Assembly (NCBI GenBank): GCA_003354145.1
Contig: PIVL01000006.1
Coordinates: forward strand, 1 to 40,656
DNA length: 40,656 nt
Source: Paracoccaceae bacterium
Lineage (GTDB): Bacteria > Pseudomonadota > Alphaproteobacteria > Rhodobacterales > Rhodobacteraceae
Reading direction: 5' to 3'
Position numbers and translations under genes: made by a program. Position 1 is the first letter of the stretch. The number at the start of each line of letters is the position of its first letter. Shown one piece after another: positions 18,497 through 27,275 of this stretch. The notes below the pieces were generated by a model, which searched no databases, had not been told where the DNA came from, and saw nothing but the letters and a program-made list of their open reading frames with translations.

Positions 18497-19278
18497 ACGC
18501 ATTGATGTTATTTCTCGCCGTAATCGGGCGTTTGATGCTGGATACTTTGGGGGCCATCGGTCGGGTCAGTCAATTTACGGCCCGGGCTGTCAGCCATATC
18601 GTGCGCCCGCCTTTTTACCCCCGTGAATTCGCAAATGCGCTTATGAATATCGGCTGGTTGTCCCTGCCCGTTGTTGGTCTGACTGCCGTGTTCACGGGTG
18701 GTGCGCTGGCCTTGCAAATCTATGCCGGCGGCGCACGATTCAATGCCGAAGCTGTGGTGCCGCAAATCGTAGCCATTGGTATTGTGCGTGAATTGGGGCC
18801 TGTGTTGGTCGGCCTGATGATCGCGGCGCGGGTTACCTCGTCGATTGCCGCCGAAATCGCCACGATGAAAGTCACCGAACAGATCGACGCGCTGGTTACT
18901 TTGTCTACTAACCCGATGAAATATCTGGTAGCGCCGCGTGTCCTGGCCGCGTTCATAACCGTGCCAATGCTGGTCGCGGTGGGTGACGTGATTGGTATTG
19001 CGGGCGGCTATCTGGTGGGCGTGCAAAACCTTGGGTTCAACGCTGCCGCCTATTTGCAGAACACAGTCGACTTTCTGGAACCGATCGACATAATCTCAAG
19101 TCTTGTCAAAGGCGCAGCCTTTGGCGTTATCGCATCCGTCATGGGCTGCTATTACGGGATGAGTTCGGGCCGTGGCGCGCAAGGAGTAGGGCGCGCCACC
19201 AAAGGCAGCGTCGAGGCTGCGGCCGTGTTGCTGCTGGCGGCGAACTTCTTGCTCACGGGGATATTCTTTTCAGTATGA
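18493..19278 (+). CDS. mlaE: MlaE-family ABC transporter permease
   Basis: 261-residue MlaE/YrbE permease, the membrane part of a phospholipid ABC transporter that maintains outer-membrane lipid asymmetry. It is strongly hydrophobic with five to six membrane segments. The family core is [61 protein letters not shown] and [10 protein letters not shown]. The start is taken as TTG 18493, eight bases after GGAG and overlapping the alr stop by 4 bp; ATG 18505 is the alternative. No MlaD substrate-binding gene is adjacent. Confidence 0.93.
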   Translation: MNALMLFLAVIGRLMLDTLGAIGRVSQFTARAVSHIVRPPFYPREFANALMNIGWLSLPVVGLTAVFTGGALALQIYAGGARFNAEAVVPQIVAIGIVRELGPVLVGLMIAARVTSSIAAEIATMKVTEQIDALVTLSTNPMKYLVAPRVLAAFITVPMLVAVGDVIGIAGGYLVGVQNLGFNAAAYLQNTVDFLEPIDIISSLVKGAAFGVIASVMGCYYGMSSGRGAQGVGRATKGSVEAAAVLLLAANFLLTGIFFSV

Positions 19279-20021
19279 TCCGCATGGAAAACGTACATAA
19301 GGCCTTTGGCAGCAATCAGGTTTTGCGCGGCATGGATCTGAACATTCCGCGCGGCTCGTCCATGGTGATCATTGGCGGCTCGGGCACCGGGAAATCGGTG
19401 GCGCTGAAATGCATTCTGGGCCTGATCCAGCATGACGAAGGCAAGATATTCGTCGATGGAAAAGAGACCGGCACCGGTGACCGCGATGCTTTTCTGGCGC
19501 GGTTTGGCATGTTGTTTCAGGGGGGAGCTTTGTTTGACTCGCTTCCCGTCTGGCAAAACGTCGCGTTCCGCCTTTTGCGCGGCTCGCTCATGCGCCCGCT
19601 GGAAGAGGCCCGCGAGATCGCAATTGATAAACTGCGGCGTGTTGGTCTGAGAGCGAATGTGGCAGACCTTTTGCCAGCTGAGCTGTCAGGCGGCATGCAA
19701 AAACGCGTTGGTCTGGCCCGAGCGATCGCCGCCGAGCCCGAGATCATCTTTTTTGACGAACCTACTACTGGGCTTGACCCAATCATGGCCGGCGTCATCA
19801 ACGATTTGATCCGCGAGATCGTCACCGAGATGGGCGCCACCGCGATGACGATCACCCACGACATGTCTTCCGTGCGCGCCATTGCCGACAATGTGGCGAT
19901 GTTGCATGACGGGGTGATCCAATGGACCGGACCGGTGGGTGATATGGACCAGTCGGGCGATCCCTATCTGGATCAGTTTATTCATGGTCGGGCTGAAGGG
20001 CCGATTGAGGCGGTTCGGTAA
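19275..20021 (+). CDS. mlaF: MlaF-family ABC transporter ATP-binding protein
   Basis: 248-residue ATPase partner of the permease just upstream, with which it overlaps by 4 bp (ATGA). Walker A is GGSGTGKS (34-41), the signature LSGGMQKRV starts at 137, and Walker B IIFFDEP (157-163) is followed by TTGLDP. The switch His lies in TITHDMSSVRAI. The LSGGMQKR variant is typical of MlaF rather than of importers. An unexpected AT-rich ORF starts one base after its stop. Confidence 0.93.
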   Translation: MIRMENVHKAFGSNQVLRGMDLNIPRGSSMVIIGGSGTGKSVALKCILGLIQHDEGKIFVDGKETGTGDRDAFLARFGMLFQGGALFDSLPVWQNVAFRLLRGSLMRPLEEAREIAIDKLRRVGLRANVADLLPAELSGGMQKRVGLARAIAAEPEIIFFDEPTTGLDPIMAGVINDLIREIVTEMGATAMTITHDMSSVRAIADNVAMLHDGVIQWTGPVGDMDQSGDPYLDQFIHGRAEGPIEAVR

Positions 20022-20022
20022 A

Positions 20023-20451
20023 ATGGGTGCAAATTTGGCCATCTACTTTGTGATCGCGACCATCGCTTATCATACAGCAGTGATGATATCCTGGCGGGTT
20101 GCGTTTGAGAAAAGCCACGGTTCTCTGGCATCTTGGCGATCCATTTTGTTCGTTAGAAAACTTCCTTCCAAGGCTTTGCGACCTATCTATAAGGCTTGGT
20201 TAGTTGGTCTTTTACCTGGGTCAATTTTGACTCCTATCGTAATAATTCTCTTTCCAAACATCGGAATCACATCATTCGCACCAGTTATTATTGGAGCAGT
20301 AATAAGCGCTCTCATTGTTCATCGACACTTGCTTTCCATGGTCAATGATACAATGAAATGGAATATCGCAATAATTACTCTAAGCGTATTTGTTGCCATC
20401 GCATTCCGATATCTACTATTTATTATGCTGTCTTACTTTGGTCACCTATGA
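20023..20451 (+). CDS. Orphan hydrophobic protein, AT-rich, inserted between mlaF and the pqiA-like gene
   Basis: 142 residues with three to four predicted membrane segments (NLAIYFVIATIAYHTAVMI; WLVGLLPGSILTPIVIILF; FAPVIIGAVISALIV; IAIITLSVFVAIAFRYLLFI). No family is recognised. The ATG follows the mlaF stop by one base, and its own TGA overlaps the next ATG, so translation is coupled on both sides. Base composition is clearly more AT-rich than the neighbours, with many AATA, TTAT and AAAA codon patterns, which suggests recent acquisition. It may be a small immunity-like or accessory membrane protein, but nothing shows which. Confidence 0.65.
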   Translation: MGANLAIYFVIATIAYHTAVMISWRVAFEKSHGSLASWRSILFVRKLPSKALRPIYKAWLVGLLPGSILTPIVIILFPNIGITSFAPVIIGAVISALIVHRHLLSMVNDTMKWNIAIITLSVFVAIAFRYLLFIMLSYFGHL

Positions 20452-20885
20452 TCCTACGCCTCGCCACCCTCTCCCTCCTCATCCTCTACCCCGTCGCGTG
20501 GTTTGCCCCCCTGATCCGCGCCGGGTTTCTACCACTGTTTGATCTGTCGGAAATCTCCGTCGTCACCGGCTTGCAATCCCTATGGGGAACCGACCCGGTT
20601 TTGGCCCTGATTGTGACCTTTCTGGCGATCTTTGCACCCTACCTGAAAACCATCGGCCTGATCCTCACCCAATGGCAGATGCTAGACAATCGCGCCCTGC
20701 CGGTTCTGCATGTTCTGGGCAAGCTGGCGATGGCCGATATCTTCCTGATTGCGCTGTATATCACCCTGTCCAAAGGCATCGGCGTGGGCCGGGTTGAAAC
20801 CGCTTGGGGGCTTTATCTGTTCACTGGCTGCATTCTGGCGGGCATTGGTTTTGGTTATCTGACGGAACGCGCGCAAAAGGCTTGA
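20448..20885 (+). CDS. Paraquat-inducible protein A (PqiA)-like membrane protein
   Basis: 145-residue hydrophobic protein with four membrane segments. It resembles one half of a PqiA domain (SEISVVTGLQSLWGTDPVLALIVTFLAIFAPYLKTIGLI ... LHVLGKLAMADIFLIALYITLSKG). PqiA-type proteins work with MCE/Mla lipid-transport machinery in the cell envelope, which fits the mlaE-mlaF neighbourhood. The open frame reaches back to 20358, but ATG 20448, overlapping the preceding TGA, is chosen. The residues upstream of it are out of character with the hydrophobic start MILRLATLSLLILYPVAWF. Confidence 0.8.
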   Translation: MILRLATLSLLILYPVAWFAPLIRAGFLPLFDLSEISVVTGLQSLWGTDPVLALIVTFLAIFAPYLKTIGLILTQWQMLDNRALPVLHVLGKLAMADIFLIALYITLSKGIGVGRVETAWGLYLFTGCILAGIGFGYLTERAQKA

Positions 20886-20917
20886 GGCTGGCGCAACCCT
20901 GAGGCACAAAGCCTGTC

Positions 20918-22282
20918 ATGGCAAAAACCAATACATTTACCTGTTCCTCCTGCGCGGCCTCTTTTTCCAAATGGTCAGGGCGCTGCGAATCCTGTGGCGA
21001 ATGGAACAGCATCGTCGAGGAAACACCGCTTTCCGCCGGTCCATCCAAGAAATCGCTGGGCACCAAGCGTGGTACGACGCTAGATCTGACAAGCCTGTCC
21101 ACCCAGGAAACCCCACCGCCACGCACCCAATCGGGGCTACGTGAACTTGACCGGGTTCTGGGCGGTGGGCTGGTTCCGGCCTCGGCTATACTGGTGGGTG
21201 GTGATCCGGGCATCGGCAAATCGACCTTGCTGTTGCAAGCGGCGGCAAAATTCGCCTTGGCCGGGGTGAAAACGATGTATGTTACCGGTGAAGAGTCCAG
21301 TGCACAGGTTCGCATGCGTGCCCAGCGGCTTGGCCTCACGGATGCGCCGGTGCAATTGGCCGCCGATACCAACCTGCGCAACATTCTGACCACGATGGAG
21401 ACGGAAAAACCTGGGTTGGTGATTATCGACTCGATCCAGACCATGTGGGCCGACAATGTCGAAAGTGCGCCCGGCAGCGTCAGTCAGGTCCGCGCCACAG
21501 CACACGAGCTGACCAATTTCGCCAAGCGCAAGGGCGTGTCGGTCATTCTGGTCGGGCACGTCACCAAAGAAGGTCAGATCGCTGGCCCGCGCGTGATCGA
21601 GCATATGGTTGATACGGTGCTGTATTTCGAAGGCGAACGTGGCCATCAGTTCCGAATCCTGCGCGCTGTGAAAAACCGCTTTGGCCCCGCTGATGAAATC
21701 GGTGTGTTTGAAATGACCGGTTCTGGACTTGCCGAAGTACTGAACCCGTCTGCCCTGTTTCTATCTGAACGCGGTGAGCCCAGCCCCGGTTCGGTGGTTT
21801 TCGCCGGCATTGAAGGCACCCGCCCTGTTCTTGTTGAACTGCAAGCGCTGGTCGCACCGTCGCCGCACAGCCAGCCCCGTCGTGCGGTCGTTGGGTGGGA
21901 TGGCAGCCGTCTGGCGATGATTCTTGCTGTGCTTGAGGCGCGCTGTGGAATCCCGTTTGCCGGGCTGGATGTGTACCTGAATGTGGCGGGGGGCATGAAA
22001 ATCTCTGAACCTGCCGCCGACCTTGCCGTTGCGGCAGCTTTGCTAAGCGCGCGAGAAGACGCCGCTTTGCCCGCAAATACAGTGGTTTTTGGCGAAATCA
22101 GCCTTTCTGGTGCACTGCGCCCGACGCCACAGACAGAAAACCGGTTGAAAGAAGCGCAAAAACTTGGTTTCACGGCGGCTATTGTGCCAAAAGGCGGCAA
22201 ATCTGTCACGGCAGGCACAATGACCCTGACCCGCGCCACAGATTTGACAGGTTTTGTTGGTGAAGTGTTCGGAGCAGGCTAA
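20918..22282 (+). CDS. radA: DNA repair protein RadA
   Basis: 454-residue RecA-related branch-migration ATPase of recombination repair. It has an N-terminal four-Cys zinc finger (C9, C12, C23, C26), Walker A GGDPGIGKST (about 94-103), the RadA-specific KNRFG motif (VKNRFGPADEIGVF), and a C-terminal Lon-like domain (AVVGWDGSRLAMILAVLEARCGIPFAGLDVYLNVAGGMKI). Length and motif order match RadA. It starts 32 bp after the pqiA-like gene and is probably cotranscribed with it. Confidence 0.96.
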   Translation: MAKTNTFTCSSCAASFSKWSGRCESCGEWNSIVEETPLSAGPSKKSLGTKRGTTLDLTSLSTQETPPPRTQSGLRELDRVLGGGLVPASAILVGGDPGIGKSTLLLQAAAKFALAGVKTMYVTGEESSAQVRMRAQRLGLTDAPVQLAADTNLRNILTTMETEKPGLVIIDSIQTMWADNVESAPGSVSQVRATAHELTNFAKRKGVSVILVGHVTKEGQIAGPRVIEHMVDTVLYFEGERGHQFRILRAVKNRFGPADEIGVFEMTGSGLAEVLNPSALFLSERGEPSPGSVVFAGIEGTRPVLVELQALVAPSPHSQPRRAVVGWDGSRLAMILAVLEARCGIPFAGLDVYLNVAGGMKISEPAADLAVAAALLSAREDAALPANTVVFGEISLSGALRPTPQTENRLKEAQKLGFTAAIVPKGGKSVTAGTMTLTRATDLTGFVGEVFGAG

Positions 22283-22328
22283 GATACCGTACGGGCTGAC
22301 ATAGGCCCCCAAAATACAGGCGAGGACT

Positions 22329-22883
22329 ATGGAAGGTTTCACCATCATCGACGGCGTTGTGGCGCTTGTAATCGTGCTGTCTGCGCTTTTGGCCTATTCG
22401 CGCGGCTTTGTGCGCGAAGCTATGGCCATTGTTGGCTGGATCGCCGCCGCAGTAGTTGCGTTTCTCTTTTCCCCCAAAGTCGAGCCGCTGATCAAAGAAA
22501 TTCCGGTACTGGGCGATTTTGTTGCCGACAGTTGTGAATTGTCGATCATTTCCGCCTTTGCAATTGTATTTGCCGTTGCTTTGATCGTTGTGTCGTTCTT
22601 TACACCGCTGTTTTCCTCACTGGTGCAGCGGTCGGCCCTTGGTGGTATTGATCAGGGTATCGGGTTCCTGTTCGGCGTCGCGCGCGGTATCCTTTTGGTT
22701 ACAATCGCCTTTTTTGTCTATGATACGGTGATGACCAGCCAAAGCTTTACCATAGTTGATGAAAGCCGCTCGGCACAGGTCTTTGCGCGTCTGACAGGTC
22801 AGATTGAAGAACGCGATCCTGCTCAGGCACTTAGCTGGGTTACACTACAATACGAAAATCTGGTCAGCTCCTGCTCAGAATAA
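22329..22883 (+). CDS. cvpA: CvpA family membrane protein
   Basis: 184-residue inner-membrane protein with four hydrophobic segments. It begins FTIIDGVVALVIVLSALLAYSRGFVREAMAIVGWIAAAVVAFLF, a clear CvpA/colicin V production protein start, and contains SALGGIDQGIGFLFGVARGILL, another family landmark. The molecular role is unclear; in enterics it has been linked to envelope homeostasis. Its location just before purF is a widespread conserved arrangement. Confidence 0.93.
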   Translation: MEGFTIIDGVVALVIVLSALLAYSRGFVREAMAIVGWIAAAVVAFLFSPKVEPLIKEIPVLGDFVADSCELSIISAFAIVFAVALIVVSFFTPLFSSLVQRSALGGIDQGIGFLFGVARGILLVTIAFFVYDTVMTSQSFTIVDESRSAQVFARLTGQIEERDPAQALSWVTLQYENLVSSCSE

Positions 22884-23024
22884 GGCGGGAATTTGCCAAA
22901 GAATCAGGCCGAAAAAACCAAGCACGAAAAACAAGACCACATTGAGTGTGATAGAGTCGTGACAGCTGGCACATGAGCGACTAAGACAGTCTCGTCCCTG
23001 CCACTGGAATCGGAGCCACCTGCC

Positions 23025-24533
23025 TTGCCTCCCTGCTCATCGCTGCCGCTGATACCCCCCGCAAACCCCTTTGACACGTCCCATTTGCGCGACCTTGGAC
23101 TAGACGACAAACTAAAAGAGGAATGCGGCGTGTTTGGCGTCATTGGCGTTAGCGACGCCGCCAACTTTGTCGCCCTTGGCCTGCACGCCCTGCAACATCG
23201 CGGACAAGAGGCCGGCGGAATCGTCAGCCATGACCCCGAACAGGGGTTCAACAACGCCCGACGCTTTGGTTATGTGCGCGACAATTTCACCTCACAAAAA
23301 ATCATGGAAACGCTGCCTGGCCCGTTGGCCATTGGCCATGTGCGCTATTCCACCTCCGGATCCAAAGGTCAGACCGCGATTCGCGATGTGCAGCCATTTT
23401 TTGGCGAATTCTCGATGGGCGGCGCAGCGATTGCCCATAATGGCAACATCACCAATGCAGACTCTCTAAAGCGCGAATTGATCGAACGCGGGTCAATTTT
23501 TCAATCGTCGTCAGACAGCGAATGTATCATTCACCTGATGGCAAGATCATTGCAGCGTAACATTCCCGAACGGATGGAAGACGCCCTACGACGGGTCGAA
23601 GGCGCCTACTCTGTTGTTGCGATGACCCAAAGCGAGCTGATTGGTGTGCGCGACCCGTTGGGTGTTCGCCCGTTGGTTCTGGGCAAGATTGGTGACGGTT
23701 GGGCGCTGAGCTCGGAAACCTGTGCGCTGGACATCATCGGTGCAGATTTCGTTCGCGAAATTGAGCCGGGTGAGATGGTGGTGATCGGCAGCAAAGGCGT
23801 TGAAAGCCATTTCCCATTCCGCAAGCAAGACCCTCGTTTCTGTATCTTTGAGCATGTCTATTTCTCGCGCCCTGACAGCATCCTTGGGGGTAGGTCGGTC
23901 TATGAAACCCGCGAGGCAATTGGACGTGAACTGGCCAAGGAAAGTCCGGTCGATGCCGATCTGGTCTGCCCAGTACCAGATTCCGGCACCCCAGCGGCAA
24001 TTGGGTTTTCGCTGGAATCAGGCATTCCCTATGCGATGGGTATCATCCGCAATCAATATGTCGGTCGTACTTTCATTGAGCCCACAGAACAGATTCGCAA
24101 CATGGGCGTGCGGCTGAAGCTTAACGTGAACCGGGCGCTGATCCGTGGCAAACGGGTCATTTTGGTTGACGATTCCGTCGTACGCGGCACCACCTCACGC
24201 AAAATCAAGGAAATGATTTTGGATGCGGGTGCCAAAGAAGTGCATTTCCGCATTGCGTCACCGCCGACCGCCTGGCCGTGCTTTTACGGGGTGGACACGC
24301 CTCAACGCGATAAACTGTTGGCAGCCACCATGAGCGAAGAAGAAATGCGTGAACATCTGTCAGTCGACAGCCTGAAATTCATCTCTTTGGACGGGCTTTA
24401 CCGTGCGGTTGGGCAGGCTGGCGGTCGCAACAAGAAGTGCCCGCAATATTGCGATGCCTGTTTCAGCGGCGAATATCCGGTGGTCCCGGCAGATATGCTG
24501 GCCAAAGGCTTCGAAATGAAGGCGGCCGAATAA
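23025..24533 (+). CDS. purF: Amidophosphoribosyltransferase (Fe-S type)
   Basis: 502-residue first enzyme of de novo purine synthesis, using glutamine and PRPP. The N-terminal nucleophile is Cys34 in EECGVFGV; the 33 residues before it would be a cleaved propeptide. The PRPP motif VILVDDSVVRGTTS is at 378-391. Cys273 (RFCIFEHVYFSRPDS), Cys419 (PCFYGVDT), Cys476 and Cys479 (YCDACFSGEYP) match the four [4Fe-4S] ligands of the Bacillus-type enzyme, so an oxygen-sensitive cluster is inferred. TTG 23025 with GGAG upstream is the assumed start, as no ATG fits. Confidence 0.95.
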   Translation: MPPCSSLPLIPPANPFDTSHLRDLGLDDKLKEECGVFGVIGVSDAANFVALGLHALQHRGQEAGGIVSHDPEQGFNNARRFGYVRDNFTSQKIMETLPGPLAIGHVRYSTSGSKGQTAIRDVQPFFGEFSMGGAAIAHNGNITNADSLKRELIERGSIFQSSSDSECIIHLMARSLQRNIPERMEDALRRVEGAYSVVAMTQSELIGVRDPLGVRPLVLGKIGDGWALSSETCALDIIGADFVREIEPGEMVVIGSKGVESHFPFRKQDPRFCIFEHVYFSRPDSILGGRSVYETREAIGRELAKESPVDADLVCPVPDSGTPAAIGFSLESGIPYAMGIIRNQYVGRTFIEPTEQIRNMGVRLKLNVNRALIRGKRVILVDDSVVRGTTSRKIKEMILDAGAKEVHFRIASPPTAWPCFYGVDTPQRDKLLAATMSEEEMREHLSVDSLKFISLDGLYRAVGQAGGRNKKCPQYCDACFSGEYPVVPADMLAKGFEMKAAE

Positions 24534-24634
24534 CCGTTAGAGCAAATTGGGTTAAGTAATGTCCAGCTCCAATGAAACCCAACACGCTTTGATCAGCGCC
24601 GGATTGCCAGTATTCATTGGCACCGGCTGATTGC

Positions 24635-24651
24635 CGCTGAAAGGTTCAGCG
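24635..24651 (+). terminator. Hairpin downstream of purF
   Basis: CGCTGAA / TTCAGCG, 7-bp stem with a 3-base loop, 100 bp after the purF stop, followed by CCCCCCTTT. It is a plausible end of the purF transcript, though the T-run is short. Confidence 0.4.
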
Positions 24652-24747
24652 CCCCCCTTTCGCTTGTCTTTAACGGCTGCTAGAGCGCGCTTGTGGACCT
24701 TGGCAATCTGCCGTCGGGTCGTCCCAATCTATGAGCATCTGCATCCC

Positions 24748-25017
24748 ATGCCATCCCCAGCAAAGGCGGGCAAAACGCCCGCCAACGTCGCCGAACTGGC
24801 CACGCTTTCCAATGGTTTGGACCTGAAAGGTCCAGCGCTTCTTGGCGTATTCGGCCCCACCGATACGCTCTCTGCCCTTGTGCGTATGCCCGGAGGCCGG
24901 ACGAAACGTGTTCAGACCGGAGATAAGCTGGGCTTCGGCACTGTACTGGGTATTGATTTGGACAGTGTGATGCTATCGCAATTCGGGCAAACGCAAAGGC
25001 TGTTATTACCCGGTTGA
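24748..25017 (+). CDS. Small protein resembling a PilP/GspC homology-region domain
   Basis: 89 residues. The core LLGVFGPTDTLSALVRMPGGRTKRVQTGDKLGFGTVLGIDLDSVMLSQFGQTQRLLLP has the pattern of the compact beta domain shared by PilP and GspC (G-x-x-G then ALV, a GD turn, and a closing LRLP-like strand). The open frame reaches back to 24631, but the residues before 24748 look noncoding. No membrane anchor is visible in this form. An SDR gene follows 49 bp downstream. The domain call rests on recalled pattern, not on a search. Confidence 0.6.
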   Translation: MPSPAKAGKTPANVAELATLSNGLDLKGPALLGVFGPTDTLSALVRMPGGRTKRVQTGDKLGFGTVLGIDLDSVMLSQFGQTQRLLLPG

Positions 25018-25066
25018 TATCGCTAAGCCCTTGACGTTTGCCTGGCTTATCGCCACACCGCTGCCC

Positions 25067-25702
25067 ATGACAAAACTTGCTCTTATCACTGGCGCATCGC
25101 GCGGCCTGGGTGCCGCATTGGCCGAAGCGCTTGCACCGACACACCATATCGTAGCCGTTGCCCGTACAACCGGCGCTCTGGAAGAGCTGGACGACCGCAT
25201 TCAGGCGGCTGGCGGCACTGCCACGCTTGCGCCAATGGACATTACCGATACCGACGCCATGGCGACGTTGTGCCGAGGCATCCATGATCGGTGGGGGCAT
25301 CTGGATATGTGGCTGCACACGGCCATTCATGCCGCCCCTCTGACCCCGGCGAATTTTGTTGATGCAAAAGACTGGGAAAAGTCGTTTGCCGTGAACGCAA
25401 CAGCAACTTCGGTTCTGATCCCGTTTGTTGCGCCTTTGCTGGGTGCCGACGGCCAGGCCGTGTTCTTTGACGACCAACGCGCAGGCAATAAATTCTTTGC
25501 CTCATATGGCGCCACCAAGGCCGCTCAGATGGCATTGGCGCACAGCTGGGAGGCAGAGGCCGTCAAAACCGGGCCTCGTGTACAAATCGTCGCTCCGAAC
25601 CCGATGGCCACAGCCATGCGTGCGCGGTTCTTTCCCGGCGAAGACCGGGACGCGTTGAGCACGCCAAAAGACGAAGCACAGCGCATTTTGGCGTTGCTTT
25701 AA
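25067..25702 (+). CDS. Short-chain dehydrogenase/reductase
   Basis: 211-residue classical SDR. It has the NAD(P)-binding GASRGLG near the N-terminus (MTKLALITGASRGLGAALAEAL), an active-site SYGATK (Tyr-x3-Lys) around residues 156-160, and a following PNPMATAMRARFFPGED segment in place of the usual PG-x-V-x-T. The substrate is unknown. The usual NNAG is replaced by LHTAIHAAPLTP, which is atypical. ATG 25067 puts the Rossmann start at the N-terminus; an upstream in-frame ATG at 25031 would add residues without similarity. Confidence 0.85.
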   Translation: MTKLALITGASRGLGAALAEALAPTHHIVAVARTTGALEELDDRIQAAGGTATLAPMDITDTDAMATLCRGIHDRWGHLDMWLHTAIHAAPLTPANFVDAKDWEKSFAVNATATSVLIPFVAPLLGADGQAVFFDDQRAGNKFFASYGATKAAQMALAHSWEAEAVKTGPRVQIVAPNPMATAMRARFFPGEDRDALSTPKDEAQRILALL

Positions 25703-25792
25703 CAACAGCGACAGATAAATCGACGAGATGTGGATGGGTTGCTTGCCCCCTTATCCTGCGGCGTCTATCAAGAATAAAAGGGGCAGGAAAAT

Positions 25793-26575
25793 ATGCGTAT
25801 TCTTATTACCAATGATGACGGGATCAATGCGCCCGGACTGGAAGTTCTAAGCGAAATCGCTGCTGATCTGGCTGGCCCGGATGGCGAAGTGTGGACCGTT
25901 GCGCCTGCGTTTGAACAATCGGGTGTCGCCCATTGCATCAGCTATACCCATCCGATGATGATTATCAAAATGGCCGAACGCCGGTTTGCCACCGAGGGCA
26001 GCCCCGCCGATTGCGTAATGGCCGGGTTGCACGATGTGATGAAAGACACGCCCCCTGATCTGGTGTTGTCTGGGGTGAACCGAGGCAATAATTCGGCCGA
26101 GAACGCGCTTTATTCCGGAACGCTGGGCGGCGCGCTCGAGGCGGCGCTACAGGGCTTGCCTGCCTTTGGCCTGTCGCAGTTTCTGGGGCCGCGCAATTAC
26201 GACATCGACAACCCGTTTGAGGCTGCAGCACAACATGGTGCAAAGGTGATCCGCGATGTTATGGCGGCAACGCCACCAGAAGAGGCAGATTACCGCCTAT
26301 TCTATAACATCAATTTCCCTCCGGTTCCAGGCGATGCCCTGAAAGGTGTCAAAGTCGCTGCACAAGGTTTTCGACGCGGTACAAATTTCACTGTTGAACC
26401 CCATGCGTCGCCTGCGGGGCGACGGTTTTTATGGGTCAAAGGGTGCGAACAACGGATAGCAACCCTGCCCGGCACAGATGCTGCGGTAAACCTTGACGGC
26501 TATATTTCAGTCACGCCTATGCGCGCCGATTTGACAGCGCATGACGCACTAGAGGCCCTGAAAGTCATCGAATGA
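25793..26575 (+). CDS. surE: 5'/3'-nucleotidase SurE
   Basis: 260-residue metal-dependent phosphatase acting on nucleoside monophosphates, linked to stationary-phase survival. The metal site is built from Asp8-Asp9 ([10 protein letters not shown]), Ser43 ([10 protein letters not shown]) and Asn96 ([14 protein letters not shown]), all in the expected places. A later YNINFPP matches the family. A GGGGCAGGAAAAT ribosome-binding region precedes the ATG. It overlaps pcm by 4 bp and is the first gene of the surE-pcm-nlpD-like run. Confidence 0.95.
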   Translation: MRILITNDDGINAPGLEVLSEIAADLAGPDGEVWTVAPAFEQSGVAHCISYTHPMMIIKMAERRFATEGSPADCVMAGLHDVMKDTPPDLVLSGVNRGNNSAENALYSGTLGGALEAALQGLPAFGLSQFLGPRNYDIDNPFEAAAQHGAKVIRDVMAATPPEEADYRLFYNINFPPVPGDALKGVKVAAQGFRRGTNFTVEPHASPAGRRFLWVKGCEQRIATLPGTDAAVNLDGYISVTPMRADLTAHDALEALKVIE

Positions 26576-27228
26576 GTGGACCCGATCCAGAAACCAAGAT
26601 GCAATTCCTGTTTGCTCTGCGCTCAAAGGGCGTGACGGACCAGCGTGTGCTTGAGGCTATGGAAAACATTGACCGCGGCCCCTTCATAAAGGGGTTGTTT
26701 AACGAACGCGCTTACGAGGATATGCCGCTTCCCATAGCCTGCGGTCAAACCATCAGCCAGCCTTCGGTGGTTGGCATCATGACACAGGCTCTTAAGATCA
26801 ATCCGCGTGACAAGGTGTTAGAAGTTGGTACTGGTTCAGGCTATCAGGCCGCGATCCTAAGTAAGCTGGCGCGCCGGGTCTATACCATCGACCGCCATCC
26901 ACGGCTGGTGCGCGAAGCCAGTGAAATATTCAAAGCGTTGGATTTGGCAAATGTCACCACCATGATAGGTGACGGATCACATGGATTGCCTGATCAGGCA
27001 CCCTTTGATCGTATAATCGTGACCGCTGCAGCCGAGGATCCGCCGGGCCCGCTCTTGGCGCAGCTTAAAATCGGCGGTATCATGGTTGTGCCAGTGGGCC
27101 AATCGGATGCAGTACAGACACTTATCCGGGTGCATCGCACTGAAACAGGATTTGAATATGACGAGTTGCGTCCGGTGCGATTTGTACCGTTGCTCGAAGG
27201 TTTGGGCAAAGACGGTAATGTGAGATAA
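26572..27228 (+). CDS. pcm: Protein-L-isoaspartate O-methyltransferase
   Basis: 218-residue SAM-dependent enzyme that methylates isoaspartyl residues so that aged proteins can be repaired. Family landmarks are [41 protein letters not shown], motif [19 protein letters not shown] (from about 82) and [32 protein letters not shown]. The start overlaps the surE stop (ATGA), so the two are translationally coupled. Confidence 0.95.
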   Translation: MSGPDPETKMQFLFALRSKGVTDQRVLEAMENIDRGPFIKGLFNERAYEDMPLPIACGQTISQPSVVGIMTQALKINPRDKVLEVGTGSGYQAAILSKLARRVYTIDRHPRLVREASEIFKALDLANVTTMIGDGSHGLPDQAPFDRIIVTAAAEDPPGPLLAQLKIGGIMVVPVGQSDAVQTLIRVHRTETGFEYDELRPVRFVPLLEGLGKDGNVR

Positions 27229-27275
27229 ACCGACTACCCCCGATCCAACAGGGGGAGCGTTTTGAGGGATTTGAG

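Noticed and set aside
25703-25792. TGCCCC ... GGGGCA partial inverted repeat before surE
   Set aside because: Arms are mismatched and the right arm overlaps the ribosome-binding region; chance cannot be excluded.
27229-27275. CCCCC/GGGGG hairpin with TTTT before the nlpD-like gene as a terminator
   Set aside because: Only a 5-bp stem with a 9-base loop, and it would separate a well-known cotranscribed surE-pcm-nlpD run; left out as unsupported.
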